The translations under genes were made by a program, and so were the position numbers. 57,417 nt of DNA, taken from a bacterium. GTDB lineage: Bacteria; Acidobacteriota; Polarisedimenticolia; Polarisedimenticolales; Polarisedimenticolaceae. The first letter of the stretch is position 1. Each line of letters begins with the position of its first letter. The DNA lies in NCBI GenBank assembly GCA_024226515.1, contig JAAELQ010000199.1, forward strand, positions 1-57,417. Direction: 5' to 3'. Positions 1 through 9,720 of the stretch are shown piece by piece. Under the pieces are notes generated by a model. It made no database searches. It was not told where the DNA came from and worked only from the letters and a program-made list of their open reading frames with translations.

Positions 1-135
1 ACTGCGAGCCGCCTGGCGTGCCCTCATCGGGGAACCGTCTGCGACCTTTCGCTTTCAGATCGCGATCGCGCGCACCGCAAGCCCGCTCCAACAAATCCTG
101 CGACCCCTGCCGATCATCGGTTTTTCAACGGCCTG
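1..135. other. Left-edge non-coding stretch, possible end of an insertion element
   Basis: I see no convincing gene here. The minus strand, read from the stop codon of the neighbouring peptidase gene, begins CTAGCAGGCCGTTGAAAAAC. I recall similar GCAGGC(T/C)GTTGAAAAA sequences at the ends of dispersed mobile elements in many genomes, but I cannot confirm this. The short reading frames in the stretch resemble no protein I know. Alternatives are an ordinary 3' untranslated region or the edge of a neighbouring gene outside the window. Confidence 0.25.
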
Positions 136-3100
136 CTAGGGGTTCAAACGATCCAGAGCGTCCAGATCCACGCCGCGCGCGGTCGCCTCGCCACTGGCCC
201 AGCGCAGCGTCTCGTCGTTGCCCGTCTCGTGGGCCGCGACGCTCAACAACCCGTACGCCTCGCTCATCGCCGCCGCCTCGGACCCCAACCGGACCTGCCA
301 CAGCAGGGCCCGCAGGCCGTAGCGCTGCCTCGTGGGAGACGCTAGGCGCAGCGTCTTCTTCAACCGCTTGTGAGCCGCACCGTAGTCGCCGTTGCGGATC
401 TCGATGCGAGCCCAGAGGGCGTCGCGTTCCATGCGGAACGTCATCTCGTCGTCGGCCAGCAGCGCGTCCACGGCGCGCAGTTCGCCCTCGGCGTCGTCCA
501 GCCGCGCCTGGTCCAGGTACAGCCGAGCGAGCGAGAGGCGGATGCGCGCGTCCTCGGTCTCGGCGTCGCTCCGCTTCAAGCGCAGCCACGGCTCTTCGTT
601 CGTCTGCAGCGCGGAGGGCTCGTGAGACAACGCCTCGCGGTACAGACGTTCGGCCTCTTCCGTTCGACCCTCGAGCGCCAGGTCCACGGCGCGGTAGCGC
701 GAGACCCGCTTGGGGTGCCGCGAGGCCGCGTAGAAGTGAGCCATGATCTCGTCGCGCGGGTCGAGCTGCAGATCCAGCGGCTTCAGCTCGGAGCTGATCT
801 CGAACTTGTCCTTGCTGCCCTCGAGGAACAACTGCCCCGTGCTGGCCCGGCGCACGCGCGAGCTGCGCGGCGGCGAGCGGCGCTCCTGCGAGTCGTCGAG
901 CAGGACGCGGAACGGAACCATCAACGCGGTCGACGGGTCGTCGGAGGAAGGACCCTGCGCCTCGCGGCGGACGTCCCAGCGTCCTTCGCTCTCGCGAACG
1001 ACACGAACGGTGTAGCGCGGCACGGACAGTAGATTGGCCTCACCGCGCAGGGTCCATCCGCCGTCGTCGTTCGGCTCCGATGCGTACTCGTAGTACACCT
1101 GCGGCACGCCGGTGCCGTAGATGAACTGTCGCGCGAAACCGTCGAGGTTCAGGCCGGACACGCGCTCGACCGCCTCGAGGAAGTTCTCCGTCGTGATCAC
1201 GCTGTCCGGCGCCTCGGCCACCAGAGAGCGCAACACGCCGAGAAAACGCTCCTCACCGAGCGCGCGCGCCAGCATCGCCAGCACGACGGCGCCCTTGCGA
1301 TACACGATCGCGCGGTAGCCGTTGGCCGCGACGCTGGAGTTCAGCCGCGCGCCGAGCACGATCGGGCCGAGCGACTCGACCGTGCGTCCGGTGGTCGTCA
1401 CGTTGCTCAGCGAGTCGCGCCAACCGGCCGACATGTCCGTGAGGAACGTGCTGTTGGAGTCTTCCGTCTCGGCGTAATACAACCCGGCCGAGTAGTTGGC
1501 GACGGCCTCGCTGAGCCATTGATCGCGGTAGCTGTGCCAGCCGAGGAGATTGCCCCACCACTGGTGCGCGAGCTCGTGCGCCACGGTGGTGTCGCGCAGC
1601 CAGGTCAGGCCGCTCTGTGACAGCGAATCCTGCGACAGCAGGATCGTGTCGGTCAACGTCACGAAACCGAGGTAGCTCTGCGAATAACGCCGCGGCAGGG
1701 TGACGACCGTCAGTTCGTCCAGCGGATAGGGGCCGAACGCCCGCTCGAAGTAGACCAGCGAGCGAGCCACGGCGCGCATCGTCTGCTGCCGCACCTCCTC
1801 GGTCAAGCTGTGGCGCGTGTTCTTGTTGAAAGCCAGCCGGACCTCGACGTGTCCGACGCGTCGCGTGTCGACCTCGAAGTCACCCATCACGAACGAGAAC
1901 GCGATCGACGGCACATCGATGCGACGTCGCTCCCAGTCGTATCGCCCGTCGCGGCCCGAGTCGACACGATGACCGCTGGCCAACAGGTCGAGCTTCTTCG
2001 GCCAGTGAAGCGTGACGTCGTAGGTCGCGCGATCGACGGTCCCGCAGTGCGGGTACCACGTGCCGGTGGACACGAGGTCGTACGTCTTGCGGCCGACCCA
2101 CTGCAGGATGCGCCCGCCGTACGACACTTCGAGCGCGATCCGGTCGCCCTCGTTCGTCGCCTGCGGCAGCAGCACGACGACCTCGTTTCCGTTGCGGAAC
2201 GAGAACAGCTCGCGCCCCTCGCCGTCGGTGATCGAGTCGATCTTCAGGTCGGGAAACAGGTCGAGCGTCAGCGTGCGCCGCCCGGCCGTCCGGGCCACGA
2301 CGTCGAGCTCCGCGCGACCGCGCAGTTCGTGGTCGCCGGTCTCGATCTTGACGTCCAGCTCGTAGTGCTCGGTCTCGAACCCGCTGTGACCGGGAAGATC
2401 GGACCCGGCCGGGCTCCACGCCGTCGAGAGCCAGACGTCCCACGCGCCGAGGTCCGCCACGCGTACGCCGAGCCAGCGACCCTTGCGCTGCTGCAGGCGA
2501 ATGTGCCGTGCCAGCCGGCGTCGCTCCCAGCCCTGCAGATCGACCGGCACGAAGTTGGCCAGCGTGAGCTGCTCTTCGTCCTCGGGGTCGAGCTGGAACA
2601 CGAGGTCGCCCAGCACGTGGCTGCGGAACCACGCGGCGAAGAAGTCCTGGTATGCGGAGTCGCCGACGAGCGCCTTGAACAACGCCGACTCGATCTGCGA
2701 GTTACGCCGCTCGGTCTTGGCCAACCACTCGGTGTGGACCAGCCGCGCGCGCGCGACCAAGGACGGGCGAAGGTCGCGCGGCGGGGGCAGCCCCAGCAGC
2801 CGCTCGACGGAGTCGGCGTCGGCCAGGACCAGCACCGCGGACTCGACGGGCGTGTCGATCTCGCGCTGGCCCGCGAACAGCTCGATCTGTCCGGCCTCGA
2901 TGTCGTCCGGCGGGTCGAGCAGGAACCTGCCCTGGCCGACGAACACCAGCTCCAGCGTCCGGCCCGCCACGGGTCGGGACGGGATCACGACCCCGTCGGC
3001 CATGTGGAACCGGCCGGGCCCCAGTTCGAGATCGATCGACTCGACGCCGACCGCTCGCGACGGGTCGAGGACGGTCGAGCGCACCTGGCGCAACAGCTCC

Positions 3101-3231
3101 GGCGGGACCGGCTCGGCGGCGACGCGTGGCGCCGAGCCGAGGATCGCGACGGTCAACAGCGCCGCGAAGAGCCGCGCCGGGCGCGGGTTCCACGGGCTTC
3201 CGTGTTTGCCGGGACTTCGAATGGGCCTCAT
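136..3231 (-). CDS. Secreted M1-family (gluzincin) metallopeptidase with C-terminal TPR-like region
   Basis: A 1031-residue exported zinc metalloprotease. I place the start at the ATG at 3231, because AGGAG lies just upstream and the protein then begins with a basic stretch and a hydrophobic signal peptide ending near APRVAA. An N-terminal non-catalytic region of about 300 residues precedes the M1 part. The zinc motif HELAH is at residues 552-556, followed by WWGN, and the third ligand is E575, giving the exact M1 spacing HExxH-x18-E. The GAMEN exopeptidase motif expected before it is not recognisable; the equivalent stretch reads QSYLGFVTL. The last 200 residues look like TPR or other helical repeats (around AEERLYREAL). 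The gene is divergent from glutamate dehydrogenase. Membership of M1 is firm; whether it is an aminopeptidase is not. Confidence 0.9.
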   Translation of the reverse strand: MRPIRSPGKHGSPWNPRPARLFAALLTVAILGSAPRVAAEPVPPELLRQVRSTVLDPSRAVGVESIDLELGPGRFHMADGVVIPSRPVAGRTLELVFVGQGRFLLDPPDDIEAGQIELFAGQREIDTPVESAVLVLADADSVERLLGLPPPRDLRPSLVARARLVHTEWLAKTERRNSQIESALFKALVGDSAYQDFFAAWFRSHVLGDLVFQLDPEDEEQLTLANFVPVDLQGWERRRLARHIRLQQRKGRWLGVRVADLGAWDVWLSTAWSPAGSDLPGHSGFETEHYELDVKIETGDHELRGRAELDVVARTAGRRTLTLDLFPDLKIDSITDGEGRELFSFRNGNEVVVLLPQATNEGDRIALEVSYGGRILQWVGRKTYDLVSTGTWYPHCGTVDRATYDVTLHWPKKLDLLASGHRVDSGRDGRYDWERRRIDVPSIAFSFVMGDFEVDTRRVGHVEVRLAFNKNTRHSLTEEVRQQTMRAVARSLVYFERAFGPYPLDELTVVTLPRRYSQSYLGFVTLTDTILLSQDSLSQSGLTWLRDTTVAHELAHQWWGNLLGWHSYRDQWLSEAVANYSAGLYYAETEDSNSTFLTDMSAGWRDSLSNVTTTGRTVESLGPIVLGARLNSSVAANGYRAIVYRKGAVVLAMLARALGEERFLGVLRSLVAEAPDSVITTENFLEAVERVSGLNLDGFARQFIYGTGVPQVYYEYASEPNDDGGWTLRGEANLLSVPRYTVRVVRESEGRWDVRREAQGPSSDDPSTALMVPFRVLLDDSQERRSPPRSSRVRRASTGQLFLEGSKDKFEISSELKPLDLQLDPRDEIMAHFYAASRHPKRVSRYRAVDLALEGRTEEAERLYREALSHEPSALQTNEEPWLRLKRSDAETEDARIRLSLARLYLDQARLDDAEGELRAVDALLADDEMTFRMERDALWARIEIRNGDYGAAHKRLKKTLRLASPTRQRYGLRALLWQVRLGSEAAAMSEAYGLLSVAAHETGNDETLRWASGEATARGVDLDALDRLNP

Positions 3232-3409
3232 CACTCCTGGATATATCGCCGGGACCGCTCGTGCGGCAACCCTGGTATACGCCGGACTCGGCATCGGGTT
3301 CTCCGGTTCGAGGGAATGGCTGCTGCTCATTATCAGCAGGCGGGGGCTTTCCGGCCCAACGGGGGCTTGGTAGAATCGCGCGGCGCCGGAGGCATCGTTC
3401 CGGGACGAG
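3232..3409. promoter_or_regulatory. Divergent intergenic promoter region
   Basis: This gap separates the peptidase (-) and glutamate dehydrogenase (+). A TAGAAT box at 3371-3376 is a plausible -10 element for the plus-strand operon. The same hexamer recurs ahead of genes at 45641 and 50567, which suggests a genome-wide -10 preference. I see no good -35 match. The minus strand carries the AGGAG ribosome site for the peptidase directly before 3231. Confidence 0.3.
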
Positions 3410-4870
3410 GTGAAGGTCTTGGCCAAGAAGAAGACGACGACGAAGCGCACCCCTCAGGTCGAAGACCTGAACCTGAATCACATCGTCAGCACGCAGTTCG
3501 ACGCCGCGGCGCGGCACCTCAAGCTGCCCGACGGACTGCTGCAGCAGATCAAGGTCTGCAACAACGTGTACCAGATGCAGTTTCCGGTGAAATTCGGCAG
3601 CAAGTACGAGATCTTCCAGGCCTGGCGCGCCGAACACAGCCACCACCGCAAACCGCTCAAGGGCGGCATCCGGTACAGCCTACAGGTCGACCAGGACGAG
3701 ATCATGGCTCTCGCGGCACTGATGACCTACAAGTGCGCGATCGTCAACGTCCCGTTCGGCGGTTCGAAGGGCGGCGTGCAGGTGCGCTCGCGCAACTACT
3801 CTCCCGAGCAGCTCGAGAAGATCACGCGGCGTTACACGGCCGAGTTGATCAAGAAGCAGTTCATCGGCCCCGGCGTCAACGTTCCCGCGCCCGACTACGG
3901 AACGGGCGAGCGCGAGATGGCGTGGATCAGCGACACGTACGACGCGTTCCATCCGGGCGATCTCGACAACATGGCCTGCGTGACCGGCAAGCCCATCACG
4001 CAGGGCGGCATCCGCGGACGCTCCGAAGCGACCGGCCGCGGTGTGGTCTACGCGTTGCGCGAGCTGTTCCGCAATCCGAAGGAACTGAAGAAGGTCGGTC
4101 TCGACGGCTCGCTCGAAGGCAAGCGCATCGCCGTGCAGGGCTTCGGCAACGTCGGCTACCACGCCGCCCGTATTCTGCACGACGAGGACAAGGCGAAGAT
4201 CGTCGCCGTCGGCGAATGGGACGGCACCGTCTACTCGCCCAGGGGCATCGACGTCAACGCGCTGCAGCGGCATCGCAAGAAGACCGGATCGATCAAGAAG
4301 TTCCCCGGCACGAAGACGCTGGCCAACGCGGGCGACAGCCTCGAGGTCGAGTGCGACGTGCTGATCCCGGCCGCGCTGGAGAACCAGATCAACCAGAAGA
4401 ACATGAAGAAGATCCGCTGCCGCGTCGTCGCCGAGGCGGCGAACGGCCCGACGACGCCGCTGGCGGAAAAGCACCTGACGGACAAGGGCATCCTGGTCAT
4501 GCCGGACATCTTCATGAACGCCGGCGGCGTCACCGTGTCTTACTTCGAGTGGACCAAGAACATCTCGCACATGCGCTACGGGCGGCTGGAAAAGCGACTG
4601 GATCACGCCAAGCGCTCCAGCCTCGTCGAGGCGATCGAGGGGCTGGTCGACTCACGTTTCGTGGCAGAGAAGCGTGAGAACCTCGTCCGCGGCACGGACG
4701 AGGCCGACCTGGTCAACTCGGGCCTGGAAGAGACGATGATCACCGCGTTCCAGGAGATCGTCGAGGCCCGCAACAAGCAACGCTCGATCAAGGACCTGCG
4801 CACCGCCGCCTACGTCTGCGCGTTGAACAAGGTCGCGATGAGCTACCTCGAGCTTGGCGTTTTCCCGTAG
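3410..4870 (+). CDS. gdhA: Glutamate dehydrogenase (Glu/Leu/Phe/Val dehydrogenase family)
   Basis: Cytoplasmic NAD(P)-dependent interconversion of glutamate with 2-oxoglutarate and ammonia. The length (486 residues) fits hexameric glutamate dehydrogenase rather than the shorter leucine or phenylalanine enzymes. Signatures counted from the GTG at 3410 are KGGIRY at 84-89, K108, GGSKGG at 117-122 (Lys120), APDYGTGE with Asp162, and a Rossmann motif GFGNVG near residue 235. The start is uncertain. A TTG at 3419, preceded by GAGGTGAAGG, would give a typical MAKKK N-terminus. Only 9 bases separate the stop from the 5-oxoprolinase start, so the product of that enzyme (glutamate) is probably the substrate here. 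Coenzyme preference cannot be read by eye. Confidence 0.95.
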   Translation: MKVLAKKKTTTKRTPQVEDLNLNHIVSTQFDAAARHLKLPDGLLQQIKVCNNVYQMQFPVKFGSKYEIFQAWRAEHSHHRKPLKGGIRYSLQVDQDEIMALAALMTYKCAIVNVPFGGSKGGVQVRSRNYSPEQLEKITRRYTAELIKKQFIGPGVNVPAPDYGTGEREMAWISDTYDAFHPGDLDNMACVTGKPITQGGIRGRSEATGRGVVYALRELFRNPKELKKVGLDGSLEGKRIAVQGFGNVGYHAARILHDEDKAKIVAVGEWDGTVYSPRGIDVNALQRHRKKTGSIKKFPGTKTLANAGDSLEVECDVLIPAALENQINQKNMKKIRCRVVAEAANGPTTPLAEKHLTDKGILVMPDIFMNAGGVTVSYFEWTKNISHMRYGRLEKRLDHAKRSSLVEAIEGLVDSRFVAEKRENLVRGTDEADLVNSGLEETMITAFQEIVEARNKQRSIKDLRTAAYVCALNKVAMSYLELGVFP

Positions 4871-4879
4871 AACACTTCG

Positions 4880-7800
4880 ATGTGGAACATCTGGGTCGAC
4901 ACTGGGGGAACGTTCACCGACGGTCTCGCCCTGTCCCCCGACGGGTCCGAGCGCCGGGTCAAGATCCTCACCACGAGCGCGCTGCGCGGCACTGTGTCGC
5001 GCGTCGACGACGACGGCGCCCTCGCGGTCGATCAGGCGTGGGGGGCACCCTCCGACCTGATTCGCGGATTCCGGTTCCGGCTGCTCGGCCGTGACCATCC
5101 CGAGCGCAGCGTCGTGCGCTTCGATGCCGACGGCGGTCGCATCGAGCTCGACGGGCCGATCGACGACGCGACCTCCGGAATGCCGTTCGAGGTCGTCTCC
5201 GACGAGGAGGCGCCACTGCTTGCGGCGCGGCTGCTGACCGGCACCGTGGCCGGGAGCGCACTGCCGGCTTGCCGCATGCGGCTCGCCACGACGCTGGGCA
5301 CCAACGCACTGCTGACGCGCGCCGGCGTGCCGACCGCGTTGTTCGTCACCGCGGGCTTCGGCGACCTGCCGGCGATCGGCGACCAGCAGCGCCCGGACCT
5401 GTTCCGACTGCACATCGAGCGGCCGCGGCCGCTGCACGAACGGATCGTCGAGGTCGACGAGCGGATCGCGGCCGACGGCCGCGTGCTGCGCGCGCCCGAT
5501 CCGGAAGCCGTGCGCGAGGCGGCCCGCGAGCTGACGCGTGAGGGGATCCGCTCGGCGGCGGTGGCGCTGATGCACGGCTATCTGGTGGCGGAGCACGAAC
5601 GGCTCGTCCGCGACGCGTTGCTCGAGGCCGGCTTCACCCACGTGACCTGCTCGCACGAGGTCGCGGCACGGATCAAGCTGGTGCCGCGCTCGGAGACGAC
5701 CGTGGTCGACGCGTACCTCGCGCCGGTGGTGCGCGGCTATCTCGAGCGGGTCGCAGCCAGCACGCCCGAGGGCAAGCTGCTGGTGATGACCAGCTCCGGC
5801 GGCCTGCTCGATCCGGCGAGCTACCGGCCGAAGGACAGCCTGCTCAGCGGGCCGGCCGGAGGCGTGGTCGGCGCCGCCCTCGCGGGACGACGCGCCGGCG
5901 ACGCGCGAGTGATCGGCTTCGACATGGGCGGTACCAGCACGGACGTCGCGCGCTTCGACGGCGACTACGAGTACGTCTACGAGCACGGCGTGGGCGACGC
6001 GCGCATCGTGGCTCCCGCGCTGGCCATCGAGAGCGTCGCCGCCGGCGGCGGGTCGGTGTGCTGGCTCGACGGCGAACGGCTGCGCGTCGGCCCGCAGAGC
6101 GCGGGCGCCGATCCCGGGCCAGCCTGCTACGGGGCGGGAGGCCCGCTGAGCGTGACCGACGTCAACTTGCTGCTGGGCCGACTGGACCCGAGCCGCTTCG
6201 AGATTCCGATCTCGCTCGAGGCCGCACGATCCCGCTTCGGCGAGCTGCAGCGCGCGATCGAGACGCGAGACACCGGTCCGGTGGACGGCGACGGGATCCT
6301 CGAGGGGCTGCGTTCGATCGCCGACGAGACGATGGCCGATGCGATCCGGCAGGTTTCGGTCGGACGCGGCTACGACCCCGGGGACTACGCGCTGGTCGCC
6401 TTCGGCGGCGCCGGGGGGCAGCACGCGTGCGCCGTCGCGCAGCGCCTCGGCATCGGGCGCGTGATCGTGCCGCCCGACGCGGCGCTGCTCAGCGCGCACG
6501 GCCTCGGGCACGCGGTCGTCGAGCGTTTCGCAGAGCACCAGGTGTTGCAGCCGCTCGACCGGGCGGAGGAGTCGATCGCGTCGTGGATCGACGAGCTGGC
6601 CGAGCAGGCGACGAACGGGGTCTGCGCGGCGGGGGTCGCACGCGACGAGATCGCGATCCGGCGCCGCATCCTCAACTTGCGCTTCGCCGGACAGGAGAAC
6701 TCGCTGGAGATCGAGTGGACACCGACCTCGTCCCCGCTCGACGATTTCGAGCAACGTTACGCGACGCTCTACGGCCATCGCCCGGAACGCCGTGCCGTGG
6801 AGCTGGAGTCGATCCGCGTCGTGGCCTCGTCGAGGGCGGGAGACGTCGAGGCCGCGGGTCCCGGGCCGCGGTCGGCATCCGCGCCCGCGACGCGCCGCCG
6901 GGCGCTGTTCGGCCACACCTGGCGCGAGGTCGATTGTCACGAACGAGAGCGGCTGCCCGCCGGCGCCGAGCTCGCGGGTCCCGCGCTGGTCTTCGAGCGG
7001 CACAGCACGACCGTCGTCGAGCCCGGGTGGACGCTGCGCGTCGACACACAGGGCGCGTTGATCCTCGAGCGAAACGCGGACAGCGACGAGTCCCTCGACG
7101 GCGCGCGGCCCGAGGCGATTCGCCTCGAGCTGTTCACGCAGCGCTTCTACGGTCTCGTGCGCGAGATGGGCCGCCGGCTCGAGCGCACGGCGATCTCGAC
7201 CAACGTCAAGGAGCGGCTCGACTTCTCCTGCGCCTTGCTCGATGCCGCGGGCGAGCTCGTGGTCAACGCTCCGCACATCCCGGTGCATCTCGGCGCGCTC
7301 GGCATGTGCGTGCGGCGGCTGCGCGAGACGCTCGCGCTGCGCCCGGGAGACGTCGTCGTCACCAATCACCCGGCGTACGGCGGATCGCATCTGCCCGACG
7401 TCACCGTCGTCACGCCGGTGTTTGCCGCGAACGACGGCGACCAGCCGATCGGCTTCGTCGCCAGCCGCGCGCACCACGCCGAGATCGGCGGGGCCCGTCC
7501 CGGATCGATGCCGCCGTCGGCGACACACCTGCTCGAGGAGGGCGTCGTCATCCCGCCATTCCACCTCGTGCGCGACGGTGAGGCGCAGTGGGACGAGATG
7601 CGGGCCATGCTCGAGGCGCCGCCGTGGCCGACGCGCAACGTCGCCGACAATCTGGCCGACCTGCGCGCGGCCGTCGCCGCGAACCACGCCGGCGCCACGG
7701 CGCTGCGCGCGCTGGCCGCGCGACACGGCGCCGACGTCATATCACGCTACATGACGAGATTGACCGAGGTCGCGGAACGACGCATCCGCGCCGCGCTGGA

Positions 7801-8650
7801 GGCGATCGACGACGGCGAGTACGCCGCGCGTGAGTCGCTGGACGACGGATCCACGTTGGCGGTGCGGATCACGATCCGCGGTGACGGCGCCAACATCGAC
7901 TTCGACGGCACGTCGGAGACGCATCCCGGAAACCTCAACGCCACGCCGGCCATCGTACAGAGCGCCGTGTTGTACGTCTTGCGACTGTTGATCGATCGCC
8001 CGTTGCCGCTGAACGAGGGGCTGCTGCGCGCGGTGACGATCGAGCTGCCGCGCTGCATGCTCAACCCGGAGTTCGACCTCGACCCCGCCGAGGCGCCGGC
8101 CGTCGTCGGGGGCAACGTCGAGACGAGCCAACGCCTCGTCGACACGCTGATCAAGGCGCTCGGGCTCGCCGCCTGCAGCCAGGGCACGATGAACAACGTC
8201 ATCTTCGGCAACGCGGGCTACGGCTACTACGAGACGCTGGGTGGCGGGACGGGGGCCGGACCGGGCTTCGCCGGCGCGCACGCCGTACACAGCCACATGA
8301 CCAACACGCGCATCACGGACCCCGAGCTGATCGAGCAACGCTTCCCGGTGCGTGTCGAGCGCTTCGCGCGGCGGCGCGGCTCGGGCGGGGCGGGGCGCTT
8401 CGCCGGGGGCGACGGCCTGGTGCGCGAGCTGCGCTTCCTCGAACCCGCGTCGCTCTCCGTGCTGACCCAGCATCGCAGCGTCGCGCCCTACGGCCTGGCG
8501 GGCGGGGGCGAGGGCCGGACCGGTCGCCAGCGGGTCGAACGGGCCGACGGCACCACCGTCGAGCTGGACTCGATCGACGGCTGCGAGGTCGAGCCCGGCG
8601 ACCGGCTGATCGTCGAGACGCCCGGCGGAGGAGGCTTCGGTGAGCCCTGA
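4880..8650 (+). CDS. Fused hydantoinase A/B protein, probable ATP-dependent 5-oxoprolinase
   Basis: A 1256-residue fusion of HyuA and HyuB, close to the size of eukaryotic-type 5-oxoprolinase. That enzyme opens 5-oxoproline to glutamate at the cost of ATP. The N-terminal HyuA part starts with the phosphate-binding signature [10 protein letters not shown] at residues 6-15, and a second ATPase-type motif FDMGGTSTD lies further on. The HyuB part begins near residue 730 with [20 protein letters not shown] and includes the characteristic [13 protein letters not shown] stretch. It sits 9 bases after glutamate dehydrogenase and overlaps the ROK kinase by 11 bases, so the three genes are almost certainly one operon. 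N-methylhydantoinase or acetophenone-carboxylase-like activity is the alternative; the dehydrogenase neighbour favours oxoprolinase. Confidence 0.9.
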   Translation: MWNIWVDTGGTFTDGLALSPDGSERRVKILTTSALRGTVSRVDDDGALAVDQAWGAPSDLIRGFRFRLLGRDHPERSVVRFDADGGRIELDGPIDDATSGMPFEVVSDEEAPLLAARLLTGTVAGSALPACRMRLATTLGTNALLTRAGVPTALFVTAGFGDLPAIGDQQRPDLFRLHIERPRPLHERIVEVDERIAADGRVLRAPDPEAVREAARELTREGIRSAAVALMHGYLVAEHERLVRDALLEAGFTHVTCSHEVAARIKLVPRSETTVVDAYLAPVVRGYLERVAASTPEGKLLVMTSSGGLLDPASYRPKDSLLSGPAGGVVGAALAGRRAGDARVIGFDMGGTSTDVARFDGDYEYVYEHGVGDARIVAPALAIESVAAGGGSVCWLDGERLRVGPQSAGADPGPACYGAGGPLSVTDVNLLLGRLDPSRFEIPISLEAARSRFGELQRAIETRDTGPVDGDGILEGLRSIADETMADAIRQVSVGRGYDPGDYALVAFGGAGGQHACAVAQRLGIGRVIVPPDAALLSAHGLGHAVVERFAEHQVLQPLDRAEESIASWIDELAEQATNGVCAAGVARDEIAIRRRILNLRFAGQENSLEIEWTPTSSPLDDFEQRYATLYGHRPERRAVELESIRVVASSRAGDVEAAGPGPRSASAPATRRRALFGHTWREVDCHERERLPAGAELAGPALVFERHSTTVVEPGWTLRVDTQGALILERNADSDESLDGARPEAIRLELFTQRFYGLVREMGRRLERTAISTNVKERLDFSCALLDAAGELVVNAPHIPVHLGALGMCVRRLRETLALRPGDVVVTNHPAYGGSHLPDVTVVTPVFAANDGDQPIGFVASRAHHAEIGGARPGSMPPSATHLLEEGVVIPPFHLVRDGEAQWDEMRAMLEAPPWPTRNVADNLADLRAAVAANHAGATALRALAARHGADVISRYMTRLTEVAERRIRAALEAIDDGEYAARESLDDGSTLAVRITIRGDGANIDFDGTSETHPGNLNATPAIVQSAVLYVLRLLIDRPLPLNEGLLRAVTIELPRCMLNPEFDLDPAEAPAVVGGNVETSQRLVDTLIKALGLAACSQGTMNNVIFGNAGYGYYETLGGGTGAGPGFAGAHAVHSHMTNTRITDPELIEQRFPVRVERFARRRGSGGAGRFAGGDGLVRELRFLEPASLSVLTQHRSVAPYGLAGGGEGRTGRQRVERADGTTVELDSIDGCEVEPGDRLIVETPGGGGFGEP

Positions 8651-9557
8651 GCGACCGCGCATCGGCGTCGACCTCGGCGGGACGAAGATCGAGGCCGTGC
8701 GCATCGACTTCGAGGGCACGGTGCTGCAGCGCGTGCGCCGGCCGACGCCGCAGCACGACTACGACGCGACGCTGCGCGCGATCCGCGACGTCGTGCTGGA
8801 GTTGGAAGACGCCGGCGACACGCCGGCGCGCGTGGGCGTCGGGACGCCGGGCGCCGTCTCGCCCGCGACGGGACGGATGAAGAACGCCAACTCGACCTGG
8901 CTCAACGACCGTCCGCTGGCCGCGGACCTGACGCGTGCGCTCGAGCGCGACGTGCGGCTGGCCAACGACGCGGACTGCTTCGCGCTGAGCGAGGCGACCG
9001 ATGGGGCGGCGCGCGACGTGTCCGTCGTCTTCGGCGTCATCCTCGGCACCGGCGTCGGCGGCGGGATCGTCGTCCGCGGGCAGCTCCTGTCGGGTCCCAA
9101 CGCGATCGCCGGCGAGTGGGGCCACAACGCGTTGCCCTGGCCGCTGGACGACGAGCGCCCGGGCCCAGCCTGCTGGTGCGGCAACGGCGGCTGCATCGAG
9201 GCCTGGCTCTCCGGGCCGGGCCTGGCGCGCGACCACGAGCGGGCGACGAACGAGAAGCTCTCGCCGGCGGAAATCGTCGAGCGCGCGGAGCAGGACGACC
9301 TGCGGGCCCACGCCACGCTGCAGCGCTACGAGACGCGCCTGGCCCGCGCGCTGGCCGCCGTGATCAACGTCCTGGATCCCGGAACGATCGTGCTGGGCGG
9401 AGGCCTGTCGAACCTGCGGCGCCTGTACGACCGCGTCCCGCGGCTGTGGGCCCCCTTCATCTTCTCCGACCGGGTCGACACACGCCTCGTCCCCCCGTCC
9501 CACGGCGACTCGAGCGGCGTCCGAGGCGCCGCCTGGCTCTGGCGCCCCGAAGAATAA
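8640..9557 (+). CDS. ROK-family sugar kinase (fructokinase/glucokinase-like)
   Basis: A 305-residue cytoplasmic kinase that phosphorylates a hexose or related sugar with ATP. It shows the N-terminal phosphate motif GVDLGGTKIE (9-18), a conserved NDAD with the likely catalytic base Asp110, the GTGVGGGIV loop near 136-144, and the ROK zinc site made by H162 with C178, C180 and C185 (CWCGNGGC). The start is a GTG inside the end of the oxoprolinase gene, an 11-base overlap that implies translational coupling. Substrate specificity cannot be decided from the sequence. Its link to oxoproline metabolism is not obvious. Confidence 0.9.
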   Translation: MSPERPRIGVDLGGTKIEAVRIDFEGTVLQRVRRPTPQHDYDATLRAIRDVVLELEDAGDTPARVGVGTPGAVSPATGRMKNANSTWLNDRPLAADLTRALERDVRLANDADCFALSEATDGAARDVSVVFGVILGTGVGGGIVVRGQLLSGPNAIAGEWGHNALPWPLDDERPGPACWCGNGGCIEAWLSGPGLARDHERATNEKLSPAEIVERAEQDDLRAHATLQRYETRLARALAAVINVLDPGTIVLGGGLSNLRRLYDRVPRLWAPFIFSDRVDTRLVPPSHGDSSGVRGAAWLWRPEE

Positions 9558-9720
9558 AAACCAAGCAAGAGCACAAATGACTCATTCAAAACAACTTACG
9601 CCCCAAGGCGCCAATACGACCCAGGTTGATGAATCGGGCTCCGGCCCGACAGCCGGATCGAAATACAATGGTCGGTGCGGCGCAAACAATGGCTCGGGAG
9701 AGTCGCTTCGGGAGGTTCAC

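Noticed and set aside
1810..4677. Long open frames antisense to the peptidase, FG-GAP, RND and other genes
   Set aside because: They are typical of high-GC DNA, are rich in Arg, Ala and Pro without domain patterns, and lie opposite genes with clear motifs.
9634..9649. Hairpin TCGGGC/GCCCGA between the ROK kinase and cytochrome genes
   Set aside because: There is no T-run after it on either strand, so it is not an intrinsic terminator; a six-base stem is common by chance at this GC content.
9577..9720. An upstream ATG that would extend the cytochrome by 48 residues
   Set aside because: The extension has no signal-peptide character, while the GTG at 9721 has a strong ribosome site and a proper signal peptide.
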